Positions 31,151-42,729 of a stretch of DNA of 64,000 nt are shown here, piece after piece. The position numbers and the translations under genes are program-made. Source of the stretch: Clarkia xantiana subsp. parviflora (taxonomy: Eukaryota; Streptophyta; Magnoliopsida; Myrtales; Onagraceae); contig JAPTYO010000007.1 of assembly GCA_036873135.1 (NCBI GenBank), forward strand, positions 60,932,383 to 60,996,382, given 5' to 3'. Position 1 is the stretch's first letter, and the number at the start of each line of letters is the position of its first letter. Under the pieces are notes generated by a model that was not told where the DNA came from, did no database searches, and saw only the letters and a program-made list of their open reading frames with translations.

Positions 31151-32164
31151 TGTTGGGATCAAAATGACGTGGCCTTGGAACTTCGAGTAGTGGACTTCTA
31201 GATCTCGCCAGGAGCTAGCTCACTCAGGTATCTTTCTTGGTCGCGTGGACACTTAGTTTCCTTTTGTGGCTTCGTGCTAGGCGAGGACCTGAAAAGAGGT
31301 AGAGATGGCCCTTGATTCCACCCTGAAGCTTAAGTTAGTAATAGATATCGAGAGAATAATATAGAGTAATTGATAGATCTTAGAACTTAAATAATGAAAG
31401 TGAGCCCCTATTTATAGGCAAAATGTTACCGACTTTGTGGGGCGGTTACCCTCTGGGGATGGTTTTGTCCAGAGTCGGCTTAAGTAGGTGACAAGAATGT
31501 CGCCAGCTCATCCTTCCTTAGTCAAGAAGGTTTCTTCCTTCAACAGTGGAAGCAGGTCACCACCTGTACCTTTCCTTAGGAGGAAGGTTTACTTCTAGGG
31601 CGGTGGAAGCAAGTCTCAACATGTACCTTTCCTTAAGAGGAAGGTTTCTTCCTTCAACAGTGGAAGCAGGTCGCCACCTGTACATTTCCTTAGGAGGAAG
31701 GTTTACTTCTAGGGCGGTGGAAGCAGCTCGCCACCTGTACCTTTTCTTAAGAGGAAGGTTTCTTCCTTCAACAGTGGAAGCAGGTCGCCACCTGTACATT
31801 TCCTTAGGAGGAAGGTTTACTTCTAGGGCGGTGGAAGCAGCTCGCCACCTGTACCTTTCCTTAAGAGGAAGGTTTCTTCCTTCAACAGTGGAAGCAAGTC
31901 GCCAACTGTACCTTTCCTTAGGAGGAAGGTTTACTTCCGAGAGAGCTTTTGATAGTCGACTCGACTTACTCTTTAAAATAGAGATCTGGTAGCTTTGTCG
32001 CTTATATCTTTATCAATCATGTTCTGAAAGTCGACTTCCTCAAAAGATGATAGTCGACCTTTTACCTTTGTTTCACCATTCCAAACGAGGTTGGTCTTCG
32101 ATTCGTCAATCTCGCCAATAAACGTACTTGGCTCTAATCTGTGTCGTTTAATCGTAACCCAACA
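31151..32164 (-). repeat. E4 5' LTR (1014 bp) with seven 57-bp monomers
   Basis: Monomers start at 31546, 31603, 31660, 31717, 31774, 31831 and 31888. TATAAATA (minus) is at 31409-31416. Confidence 0.9.
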
Positions 32165-33901
32165 GTGTCCTTGTTAGGAGTTGTCATTAACAAAATGTTG
32201 ATTGCAAAAAATGAACATAACTAGGATCATGTTAAGTTTTGAACTCCCATCCTCTGCTAGGTCGATAGAGCGTGTTTCCAGCAAGCCATTCGTGGAAATT
32301 TGATTAACTGCTGTACTTTATAGATATTAACAGGGTTCCTTGAAAATATTACAAACAATATACAATATACCAATAGTGTCCCATCACGACAGTCAACAAT
32401 AGCTTCTTAGCTAACAACTCTTCCGTGCAGGACTAATCAACCCCCAATATCATGATCATGAAATGCCCTAACGATTTTTAAAATTTAACCTTCACTGAAT
32501 CTCCGGAAACAGTTAGTTCATTCGTTAAACAGAGTATCAATTACCCAATTTTCACATACAAAGCAAGTCATCGTTAAAACATGTAACCAAAAATAGATGT
32601 CGAGACCATACCAGGTACACAAGCAGATGTCGCGAACGGACTGTCACGGCGATAAGAGATGCTTCTGACTTTAGCTGACGTACATATGACAGCGAAGAAG
32701 ACGACAGTTGAGTCGCTTGGAGCCGGGGGGGGGGGGGGAGGTAGACACTTCCGTTGGTCTGCGAGTTTGGGAAGAGGAAGGGAAATGAATTTTCGGATTC
32801 TGTTGTTGATGATCTTGGAACGACACTGTGACGTTTGAGTTTAAACCGGCAAATGTCTCACTAAGATTTGTCATGTTTACAAGGCTATTTGGGTTTTGGC
32901 CTGCTCTTTTGACCATGTTACCTCTTAGGCTATGACTTTGGATAACGACCCATATATGTTTTAAAACGGTCCATTTATTTATTCTACCAAGTACATGGCT
33001 CAACGGTCCAAGTATATCTTTGGCGGCAACATTTTAAGTGTGTGGAAATTAGAAATTATTTGGGTTTTCGAATTTGAATCTTTGGTTTCCACCATTTTTC
33101 CCGCTCCCATGTTAACAACCTATATTAATTACTTTCTAACTCGCCCTTAGGTAAAAATCTACTCTGCGAATCCTCCATTGAATGCGCATTTAGGTCGACA
33201 ATAACCTGCTGCGGAAACCTCGTGGTATGTCACAACCTTCTTGACAACTTTTGTACGCCTAAGCAGGATAGGTTGAAGTAACCACTTCGGAGCAAAGTAT
33301 TTTTCAACGACACCAATGACATTATATAGATTCACACTTAAACACGCTAATTTCGACCATCATTCTTTGGACTGTACAACAATCTTCGTCTCTTTAAGTT
33401 AATAGAATATTCTGAACTACCTTATTTTCACCAATTAAGTGACTGCCTAGATGTACTTCCGTTCAATTCGCACATAGTTAAAGTATATTTTCTTCCCCAT
33501 GAAGGTCTCAACATTTAATCAGTTAAATGGTTTTCCAGTTCGTTGGTTCACGAAGGACATGACAATGTAAGCAAAGTTGTACGGTTTCGCCCAGTTCATT
33601 CAGTTGACGAGAAGTGGAAGATGAATTTTTTTTAAAAAAAAATATCATGTAATGTTGCATTGTCACTAATTTTGTATAGTTCCCGAATGTCTAAACAATC
33701 GTTCAACTCATATGGATAAAAATGAAATCTACATTTTCAAGTTCAATCTGAAGATGTATGTCAACATAATAATCACAGTTTCATTTGAACTCTAATTCCG
33801 TGCACTAGATCTTTACGGTGCCGACTGTAAACAACATATGTAAAACGCAGTGCTAATGAAGCCAAACATCTCAGATTGTCTAAATGTTTTCCAATGCTAA
33901 A
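32165..33901. other. Unassigned sequence between E4 and E6
   Basis: 1.7 kb of AT-rich DNA with a run of about 13 G at about 32729. A 110-codon minus-strand frame (33003-32671) exists but it starts without context, resembles no family I know and includes the G-run-encoded Pro stretch. I see no gene that I can support. Confidence 0.45.
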
Positions 33902-34055
33902 TGATGGATATACGCCCAATTTGAACCCGTTTTAGTTCGGACTGTCTTATTTTGACCACCCCGCTTACGATTATAAATCGAAACTTGACCCGAGTACTTC
34001 ACCCGCAACGCTAACGGTCCGGACGAGCCAAAATACTCGCCTGGACCCATCCGTC

Positions 34056-34253
34056 GATCTCACCTAGGTGAGATCAGGCCAGCCGGCCGATATCTCCTAG
34101 GAGAGATCAGGTGGTCCAACCCGATCTCTCCTAGGGAGATCGGGTGGCCTCACCCAATCTCCCCTAGGGGAGATAGGGGAGATCGAGTGGGCTGACCCGA
34201 TCTCCCCTAGGGGAGACCGGGTTGGCTCGCTCAACCTCTCCTAGGAGGAGTTG
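34056..34253. repeat. E6 5' LTR hairpin array (six palindromes)
   Basis: Palindromes at 34056-34075 (GATCTCACCTAGGTGAGATC, perfect), 34089-34108, 34120-34144, 34157-34174 (perfect 18-mer), 34196-34221 and 34232-34253, each centred on CCTAGG or CTAGG and separated by 10-22 bp. Arms vary in parallel (GATCTC/GAGATC, CAACCTC/GAGGAGTTG), so pairing is kept while sequence changes. Confidence 0.9.
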
Positions 34254-34450
34254 GGCAAGCCAACCGGATTTAAGGCCCTGGGGGTCGGATTTAAGGCCCA
34301 AGGGTCCCGACCTCATTTTCACCCGACTCGTACTTAGACTTTTTCACCCACCTCTCCATGCTTTCAAAGGGTTAATCATGCTGTTATGTGTCGATTAAGT
34401 ACGTTTAAGGATTAACGGTGTCATTAAGCCACATTAATTCCCCCGTAGCC

Positions 34451-34458
34451 TATATATA
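34451..34458 (+). promoter_or_regulatory. E6 LTR TATA box
   Basis: TATATATA about 200 bp after the hairpin array; the same box is in the 3' LTR at 43211-43218. Confidence 0.6.
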
Positions 34459-34749
34459 CTCCACAAGTTCCATTCATTCCAACAAGTTTTACATCTTTGC
34501 ATACCTAGCTCTGCCTTCTCTCTAGGATATATCTCTCTAGAGAACTCATACTTACTTAAGCATCGTAGAGGGTTCATCGAGCACCCCCCCCCCTCTCCGT
34601 GATCGGTACTGCCCCTTGTGCAGGTCGACAGGAAGCGAAGGAACGGATCAGACAGACAAGCTAGACGTATCAAGAAGGAGAGCGAATAACCCGTTAGAAG
34701 TGCCACTCGAATCAGAGACCCGACGACCCTAGGGACACGATCTAACACT

Positions 34750-34765
34750 TGGCGCCGTCCGTTGG
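34750..34765 (+). promoter_or_regulatory. E6 primer binding site
   Basis: TGGCGCCGTCCGTTGG, two bases after the LTR end. It is a variant of the E4/E7 type. Confidence 0.8.
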
Positions 34766-34800
34766 CTTCGAATAGAAAAGCCTTGCAATCACACGATCTA

Positions 34801-35527
34801 TGACTAACAGCCTGCCACCAAGAGACAACCGTCCACCGGGGTCAACAGGCCAAACAATAAAGGAGGACAGCCTGCAGATCCACCGGGACAGCCGGTACCC
34901 CCGGCAAGAAAACATAACCCCCAGGAGCAACCTATACCCCCTGCAAGTCAGACAACCCCACAAGCATCTCAGGCAAACCACCAAGGAGGACTATCACACC
35001 CAGCTGGGGGTGAGTGTTCCACTACGTCGACCGCAATGGCTTGACGACCATAGGGGGAAGATGTGCAACAAGGAGTGCCATCCCAAGGATACCAATACAC
35101 GGCACCTCCTCAAGGGTACCATTATGGAACACACCCTCAAGAGTATCCATATGGACTGCCAACACAAGGCATGCTTGGGAACAACAACCGAGCTCAAACA
35201 ACCAATACAAGGCCTATGTATTCGCAAGGAGCACAAAGAGTGACTCCAGGATTCATGAATGCATTAGAAGAGTTATTAGCCTATAGAGAGGCATTAAGGA
35301 ACAGGCAAGAGATGCAATATACGCAAGCAAAGCGACATTCGCAGGTAGAGCAGTACCAACAGGAAGAGCAACACACACGCCCTTCAACAGGGCATCGTGA
35401 AAATCAAGGAAGAAAAGAGCAAGTGCCACCCCTAATGGGAAAGCAACAATCTGTGCCTCCAATACAACACCAAGCATTGCAAGGTGCATGGACATACACT
35501 TCGTTGAGGGATAACACACAGCCCTAG
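34801..35527 (+). pseudogene. E6 Gag N-terminal remnant (Pro/Gln/Tyr-rich)
   Basis: From an ATG at 34801 several frames hold Pro/Gln-rich text. The clearest (35063-35527) reads GYQYTAPPQGYHYGTHPQEYPYG, then PGFMNALEELLAYREALRNRQEMQ, like the low-complexity head of Tat Gag proteins before the capsid part. Stops and frameshifts interrupt it, and the capsid domain is not recognisable downstream. Confidence 0.4.
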
Positions 35528-36814
35528 CCACCAAGGAGACAAGAGTTTCAGCATCCACCTCCCCAGGGATACCCGCGATACACACACAGTTCGTATCACC
35601 ACGGACACGACTATGAGACATTCCATGGAGAGCTAAAAGTGAGGGACATCGTCCCGATAACTCGACAAGGCAACCGCCAACTCATGATGTAGCGCGACAG
35701 GTTCCAACCCCTCGTGAAAGACAACCCTCGGTACACCTTTCCCAAGGATAGAGGGGCAGTTTGAAAGACAAGGCTTTGAGCATGGAACTCACGAAGTAAC
35801 ATACTATGTTACTACATCACAATTACAATCAGAAGACTTATAGACAGGCAAAGTGAAGTGAGATCACACATAGCATGTACGAAAGATATACATCAACCTA
35901 GTCCGCCTCGGCAAGGAGGTAACCTTATAATTACCAAGGAAGTAGGGGATATCAACACCCCCAAACCATATCCTTCCCATATCCTCTTATTTAATTTAAC
36001 TTCATAACAATTCAACTCCCTGAAAGGGGTATATTCTGATACTTGATATCACCATGTTTTCCAAGAATGATCATACCGGATGTCTTCGGGCTCCGTATTA
36101 TATATATACACAGGTTGACTACTAAAAGAGTCCATCAAAAACCCAGCCGCAGCCAAGAGAGTCGCCACCAAGACTGCACACCATGGACGAACGAAAGCAT
36201 CGTTATTAATCAGAACATCTCCGCCGACAAACGGTCTTCTTCAAACATGTTTGGTCAACAATACCGTTTGCTTAACTTCCTCAAAGAAACGCATAAGGAA
36301 CAGATTGCTCAATCTCAAAGGGCACCTATAAGGTCAAGACTCTGGGAAAAGATCACTAAGATGGAAGGCTCACTTCCAAAAATAAGTTGGACACTCTCAA
36401 CATCCTATAAAAGAATTACCATGAGGGTCACAAAGGACTCCCCCCATTGCAACCTTCCAACAAGAATCTTAGTGCTACGTTCGTCGGAAGACACCATCAG
36501 GCGTTGATATGCAAGGGGGGCACAATCCAAGTCACAACATGCCTTCCTCACAAAAATAAGGAGAATACCTATTAGAATAAGAGGGGGCAGTCACGAGCAC
36601 ATCCCTCCAAAAAATTGGGGAAACCATATCACATGGACAACGCCCACCTTCAGAGGCAATCGCCTCCAATGGATCTATATGATTTCACAAAATAGCCAGG
36701 AGATGCGACTACACCTAGTAAGCTCATTTCATGTAATAGAATACACTTACATCAAGGACCTTTCAAGGGCCCCAAGCCTAGCAAGGGAAGAAAGGCGACA
36801 CCATCATCCAGCTT
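35528..36814. other. Decayed E6 interior (expected Gag)
   Basis: Short overlapping frames only; no capsid or knuckle motif that I can defend. Confidence 0.4.
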
Positions 36815-37180
36815 TTGAAAAAGGATATGGAAAACATAGGGTTTCCACGCAACGATATATTGGTCATAACGGTGGGAATCACTAGCTTTGACATGAAGAG
36901 AATCATAGTGCATGAAGGAAGTTCGCTAGACATCCCCCACGCCCAATTATTGATGATAATAGGAAAGAGTCTGGCATACCTAATACCAAGGGACCCCCCT
37001 ACTAGTAAGGGTGGTCGGAACATCAACATACCCATTAGGGACACAGCACTGCAAACGAGGCTGGAAAAAGAATGGAAGACATATCCTTATAAGTATCCCT
37101 ACACTTATCTTTGCAAAAATGAACTCCCTAGATGGAGAGGTTATCGAATATATGACCGTATTTCTGTCCTCAAAAGATGA
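36815..37180 (+). pseudogene. E6 protease remnant
   Basis: The frame has DILVITVGITSFDMKRIIVHEGSSLDI, parallel to E7 DALVVTLDVDGFEMKRILIDGGSSSDI. The catalytic Asp of the D-x-G motif is His here, so it would be inactive. The following text is not protease-like and includes stops nearby. Confidence 0.6.
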
Positions 37181-38921
37181 TCCTAAGCCGGAGATCCTTG
37201 GACTCCGTATTATATATGCAATGAATGACATGTTTATCAAAGATAGATATGTGAAGATTCAAAGATAGCGCCCTCAAGATTAGGCGCATACCTCTACCAA
37301 GGGCGACATGTTTGGGTGGTCATGGACACTCCTTCACCATCTCATAAGAATGAAAGGCAACCAAGGATACAAGTCCTAACAGAACAGGCATCGGTAGAAA
37401 ATCTTGCCATTGACGTCATGCACCAAGTAAGAAACTGTAAAGATACAAGAATAACAAAAGAGATAGTGCAACAACCAGAATATAAAACAGGAGATACACC
37501 TCTCATCAAGGGCCTTAGGGCATGATAACAGTTCTACAAGATCAACAAAGGAAGAGCTCCAAAGCTTGGGAAGGTTTCAAGATTGACCCTTACACTAGAT
37601 ACACATCCCGAGCAAGCACCTTGTCTGTGAATGGTAAGACAGTTGCCTCTGACATCCCATCAAGAGGAAAACCCCGATAAAGAGAGCACTAGAGGAAGAT
37701 CCCGCCTTTAAGTTTATAAGCCAAACACTTGAGGAGTAAAGGCTACAACAAAGGAAAAGAGAAGGAACTTGTCAGCTCGACACCCCCAAACATGTATACG
37801 TACGCAACCAAAATGCGACTTCTAATGAAGTTATCCTACAAGGCATAGCCAGTACGGGGGAAAACCCAAGGAAAAGCACGAGACATCACCTGCAAATCTA
37901 AAGGAAAATATCCTTTTTAAGTTCAAGTCCTAATTCAAGGGGAGCCTATAATCAATATTGGAGGTGGGAGGGACATGACCAATGTGACACTCCCTAGAAG
38001 CATTGAAAATATTCCAAAGGCAAAGGCGAAGCACACTAAGTACTACAACACTTCAAGAAGATTATTACAGCCCGATCGGACCCCCCATGCCCGAGCAAGG
38101 GGCATGGATCAGACTCACTAATCTGAAACACAGCTTCAAGTTAAACAACTCAAGATACCATGCTATGAGAGATCTCCTCAATCCAAATGCAACCCCTTCC
38201 AAGTTACGTTACTCCTACTCGATCATCATCGCAAAAGTGTTTTACTCAAAACACAAGGAACATGAGGCAACAATTTACAAGCCTTCTATGGATATGGACA
38301 CTACCACAACCAGTTACCAAGAGAATGGAAATCACCCCCCACCCACACATAGCAAAAGCTTCCCTCCCAACCCTAAGAGATACATCCGGCAAATGCATTG
38401 TCCAAACCATGGCTATGACTGAAACAAGCAAGCATAAGAAAGAGTAAGTCCTACAAGGGACACCGATCGCACCCAAACAAGCAGACATATCAAATACAAC
38501 ACAAGATTAGGGAGCCCCAAGCATACGGAGTACCTAACCAAGAAAATGAACGAGGGGCCTTCAAAGGCTAAATATGAAAGGCGGTGTGACCACCAAGAAA
38601 CTTGGGGGGGCACCAATGAACAAGTTCGTGGTAGTCCACCTAAGTGTAAAAGAAGAGATCAGAAGCAGAAGGTCACAAGAACATGCAGCACCACTTCTCC
38701 TAGAAGAGGTAACATAAGAGGGAAAACATCCTCAACTACCTGTACGGAGTCGTCCTAAGTTGGTAACATACAAGCATCGCCCTCGAAAGGTGATCTCCCG
38801 CACTTAAGAAATGGCTAGGTAGCAAACAATATCATAGAGATAAAACTCAAGTAAAGATTCAGAAGGCGTATCAAAGACGCACCCTGCTTGGAAAATGACA
38901 CAAGGTAAAGTAATATTCTGA
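37181..38921. other. Decayed E6 interior
   Basis: 1.7 kb of short frames with no RT, RNase H or integrase motif. I cannot say whether pol decayed here or was never present. Confidence 0.4.
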
Positions 38922-39174
38922 GCCCTCCGGGAGCCTGTCCCGCGAACCGTATCGACGCCCCCAAGAGTGTATCTTGAGAGTAGTTTTAAACTACGAAAAA
39001 TTCTGCGCCCTTTAGGAGCCTGTCCCGCGAACAGTATCGACGCCCCCAAGAGCGTATCTTGAGAGTAGTTTCAAACTACGAAAAATTCCGCGCTCTCCGG
39101 GAGCCTATCCCGTGAATAGTTTCTACGCCCCCAAGAGCGTATCTTGAGAGTAGTTTTAAACTACGAAATTATGT
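38922..39174 (+). repeat. E6 85-bp tandem repeat, three units
   Basis: Units start at 38922, 39007 and 39092. Each has two related halves: GCCCTCCGGGAGCCTGTCCC-like and GCCCCCAAGAGCGTATCTTG-like, the second followed by AGTTTTAAACTACG. Confidence 0.9.
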
Positions 39175-40150
39175 GCCCTCCGAGAGCCTATCTCGCGAAC
39201 TAATTCTGTGCCCTCCGAGAGCCTATCTCGTGAAAAGTTCTGTGCCCTCCGAGAGACTATCTCGTGAAAAGTTCTATGCCCTTCGAGAGCCTATTTCGTG
39301 AAAAAATTTGTGCCCTCTGAGAGCCTATCTCGTGAACTAATTCTGTGCCCTCCGATAGCCTATCTCGTGAAAAATTATGTACCCTCCGAGATCCTATCTC
39401 GCGAACTAATTATGTTCCCTCCGAGAGCCTATCTCGTGAAAAGTTTCATACCCTCCGAGAGCCTATCTCGTGAAAAGTCCCGTGCCATCCGAGAGTCAAC
39501 CTCGTGAAAAGTTCCGTGCCCTCCGAGAGTCTATCTCGTGAAAAATTATGTGCCCTTCGAGAGCCTATCTCGTGATCTAATTCTGTGCCCTTCGAGAGCC
39601 TATCTTGTGAAAAATTATGTGCCCTCCGAGAGCCTATGTCGCGAACTAATTATGTGCCCTCCGAGAGCCTATATCGTGAAAACTTTCGTGCCCTCCAAGA
39701 GCCTATCTCGTGAAAAGTTCCGTGCCCTCCGAGAGCCTATCTTGAAAATATTTTGTGCCCTGCAAGAGCCTATCTCGCGAACTAATTCTGTGCCCTCCGA
39801 GAGCCTATCTCGTGAAAAATTATGTGCCCTCCGAGAGCGTATCTCGTGAAAAATTATGTTCCCTCCAAGAGCCTATCTCGTGAAAAGTTCCATGCCCTCC
39901 GAGAGCCAATCTCGCGAACTAACTATGTGCCCTCCGGGAGGCTATCTCGTGAACTAATTATGTGCCCTCTGAGAGCCTATCTCGCGAAAATTCGCGCCCT
40001 CCGAGAGCCTATCTCGTGATAACATTTTGCGCCCGCCGAGAGCCTATCTCACGAACATATTATGTGCCCTCCGAGAGCATATCTCGCAAACGTATTCCGC
40101 GCCATCCGAGAGTCTATCTCGTGAAATTTTTTACAACATCTCCAAGAACG
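39175..40150 (+). repeat. E6 ~34-bp minisatellite, nearly 30 units
   Basis: Unit GTGCCCTCCGAGAGCCTATC plus TCGTGAAAAATTAT with small length changes. It looks like the first half of the 85-bp unit amplified alone. The final unit (40130-40160) again resembles the second half. Frames across it (ESLSRE-type repeats) are by-products. Confidence 0.92.
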
Positions 40151-40859
40151 TATCTTGAATAGACCTTCCTTTATATAAGTAAGGTTACATGAGAAATACA
40201 AGTATGATTATGAAGACAATGCAGGCATGACAAAAGTAAAGTGGAGTAACGAAAGAACACTCCGACAAAAGAGAAGAAACACAATAATAGGCAAGCAAAT
40301 TACAAGTCACTCAAAACGACCTACGAAGAAGAATCGCCTAAAAGGTCACCCAAGGCAACCTCTGACAAACATTACTGTCGCGCATGTCGCCCCCGCGTGA
40401 CCTCTGCTCGCATTCGACTTGAACATCTTCAAGCATGACTGTCGACAAAGCATCGCCCTGGCATACTGTCAAGCACATCTCATGAAGGGGACATCCCAAA
40501 AACATAAAGGATACAACATCAGACAAGACGAGATGTCGGGACCAAACCCAACAAACATAGCCTAAACAAAAGGCAAATATAGCAATGAAGGTTATCCAAT
40601 AAGAAAAGAATGCTATAGCACAACTCCATACATCGTGAAGTGGGTATCATGTCCACACGACACGAAGTGGCTATCATGTCCACACACTACAAAGTGGCTA
40701 TCATATCCACATACCAAGAGGTGGCTATCATGTCCACATATCAAGAAACGGCTATTAAGTATACACATCGCGAGGATGCTATCACGACCACAAACCTAAA
40801 GAGCCTACGTCTAACACTTTCAAGCAGAAAATTGCTATCTTAATTAGAGCCATGGCGAA
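40151..40859. repeat. E6 post-array segment with ~30-bp 'GTGGCTATCATGTCCACA' repeats
   Basis: At 40635-40800 five or six units of about 30 bp repeat GAAGTGGCTATCATGTCCAC with decay. The rest is non-coding. Confidence 0.7.
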
Positions 40860-41850
40860 AGAAAGGAGTCTCAATGAAAGGTGATGATCAAGCAGACACT
40901 CGAATGAGACCCCTCGAATGAGATGGAGTCGGCAAGCAGACACTCGAATGAGAGCCCCTCGTGGTTTTCTTCTTCTTGGCAGCCGAGGGCCTGACCACAG
41001 AGTCAGGTTTCCGCGCCTTAAATTTAGATTGGCTTGAACTCTTACCCTCCAGGTGTACGCGCTCGGTGACCAGGAGCGAATGCTTTGACAATATAAAGAA
41101 AGCAACAAGAGAACAGTTATAAGCACATCAAAAAAGAAAAAAAAGAAGAGAAGGAATAACATACTGGAAGTCTCTCAGCTTTCCCTGACTTAGAATATTT
41201 TTTTACCTTAGAAGCAGAGCCGGAGGGTACCTTCTTCTTGCTTAACTCAACGACGCGTTCGGAACGCTCCGCCTGCACACTATACGTCTTTTTTATGAAA
41301 CCAACCTACAAGGGGGAAACGAAAGATGAATGAAAACAAGAAGATTAATGACATACCAAGCTCACGGAAGGAGGGTTCAAGCGGATCCCCGCCTCATGCG
41401 AGTCCACCTCGGACACCCCATGACGCAGGACAATGAGAGTTGGTCCAATTTCTTTGATAGGTGACCTTCATGGTATCCTTGTCTGAAGGAGAAAACTCCC
41501 CAAGAGTAGGCCAGCCATCCGAACGACCGACGCATAGGTCGACCCTTACTCATGGAATCGCGAGATACGCCTATTACGGAGGCAACCTCAACATCAAGTT
41601 ACGGGAACAAAACCTTCACCCTAGAGATTCCACCATCAAGGTGCGAGGTATACCCACAAAGGGAACCAACCCCAAAGCGCTACAAAGAGGGCAAACTTTT
41701 AGCTTCCCCAAAAGAAGCGACACTCCGACACATCCAAAGGAGGGGGCAACCCTTAACATGTTTCGATAAACCCCTTCGTACGTGGCGGGTAAGAAGAAAG
41801 CTTATAAGCATTTTCACCCCCACTTTATGTAGGATGAATTGCAGGGCAAG
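40860..41850 (-). pseudogene. E6 antisense ORF remnant with intron-like gaps
   Basis: On the minus strand the text SEVDSHEAGIRLNPPSVSL meets a donor-like GTATGTCATT (near 41356) and resumes after CCCCTTGTAG (near 41305) as GFIKKTYSVQAERSERVVELSKKKVPSG. A second donor-like GTATGTTATTCC (near 41163) is followed by a T-rich stretch and acceptor TGTCAAAG, then a basic KKKKTTRG segment. Position and strand match the aORFs of E4, E7 and E8, though I see no close sequence match. Stops and decay prevent a full model. Confidence 0.4.
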
Positions 41851-42729
41851 GTTCAAGAGCTACACACACGTTCCAACAAGTGAAGAAAAATGTCACACCT
41901 GTCAGAAGCCGAGGTTAAAAGACAGTGCTCTCGCTAGTACAAGGGAGGCAGAACGTTGTGTCCCATTGAGGGACAGAGCTCGCATTCTTGTCTAAAAGGG
42001 GTCTATACTTTCAACCTTGCACTTATGTTCAAGTTTATGATTTACATCTATAAGTACACCAATACCATCACTTATGCTTATGTTCACTACCCGTCAATGC
42101 ATACATACATGTTTATCCTTGCACTCACGTGCATGCCCACATACACACTCCCATGTGTTCAAACATTTAGACATATATGCACATGGCTGCCATATATTCC
42201 TGCATACATTCATGTCCACGATCACAGCATGTCTACACACACTTCCATACTTGTGTTTTTACTTGCATGTATGCTAATACACACATTCATGTTGATGGTA
42301 TATCCATCTCTACCCAAGTTAGCACCCTATAGGCGTGTATCTCACTTTCCCATACTTAGAAATATTTTGGACCCAATTCAAATATTTTTTCCAAGCGTAG
42401 ACTCACCCCATATGAAATTGAGGTACATCAACTCATATCCATGATTGCATTGCATCCCCATGCACGTACGTATTTTTAAAATGCATGCATGGAAAGGTTG
42501 GATTTTTTATTATCACATCCATATTTTACGGACACGTGCCTAGGCACGTGCATGTTTACTCTAATATTTACAATTCCTCTATTTTAAGAAACGGAGGACA
42601 AAGCCCGAAAAATGCGCCTACAGACATGCAAAAGTTTCGCCAAGAGGTAAAGTCCCAGTTTCAAATTGTGCGTGTCATCGCATCATAGAGTCAATCAAGG
42701 GTTAAGCCATTAGTTGACTCGGGGGCATG
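41851..42729. other. E6 3' interior, CA/AT-rich, non-coding
   Basis: 42030-42300 is rich in CATACA/CACATG words and 42440-42500 has ATGCATGCATG. It ends in CTCGGGGGCA, a likely polypurine tract, just before the LTR at 42730. Confidence 0.45.

Larger units (their letters stand above)
15699..32164 (-). mobile_element. E4: Tat-like gypsy element with gag-protease and aORF, no RT/integrase
   Basis: LTRs 15699-16595 and 31151-32164 with exact duplication GTGTC (15694-15698, 32165-32169). On the minus strand: primer site TGGCGCCGTCTGTGGGAA, gag, protease, then directly an 80-bp tandem array where RT, RNase H and integrase would be expected, then an ORF on the opposite strand, then the polypurine tract and 3' LTR. 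The TGGCGCC primer site, 3' tandem repeats and antisense ORF are Tat-lineage traits. Without E5 it is about 7.3 kb. It could supply Gag but would need RT and integrase from a partner. Confidence 0.9.
33902..34747 (+). repeat. E6 5' LTR (846 bp)
   Basis: Holds six consecutive CCTAGG-centred palindromes in U3 (34056-34253) and TATATATA at 34451-34458. It is followed by the primer site. Confidence 0.88.

Noticed and set aside
32671..33003. 110-codon minus-strand ORF between E4 and E6
   Set aside because: No recognisable domain, includes a homopolymer-encoded Pro run, and no neighbouring exons or promoter could be shown.
39298..40162. Series of short ORFs reading ESLSRE-like repeats
   Set aside because: They follow the ~34-bp minisatellite and shift frame with each length change; not a protein.
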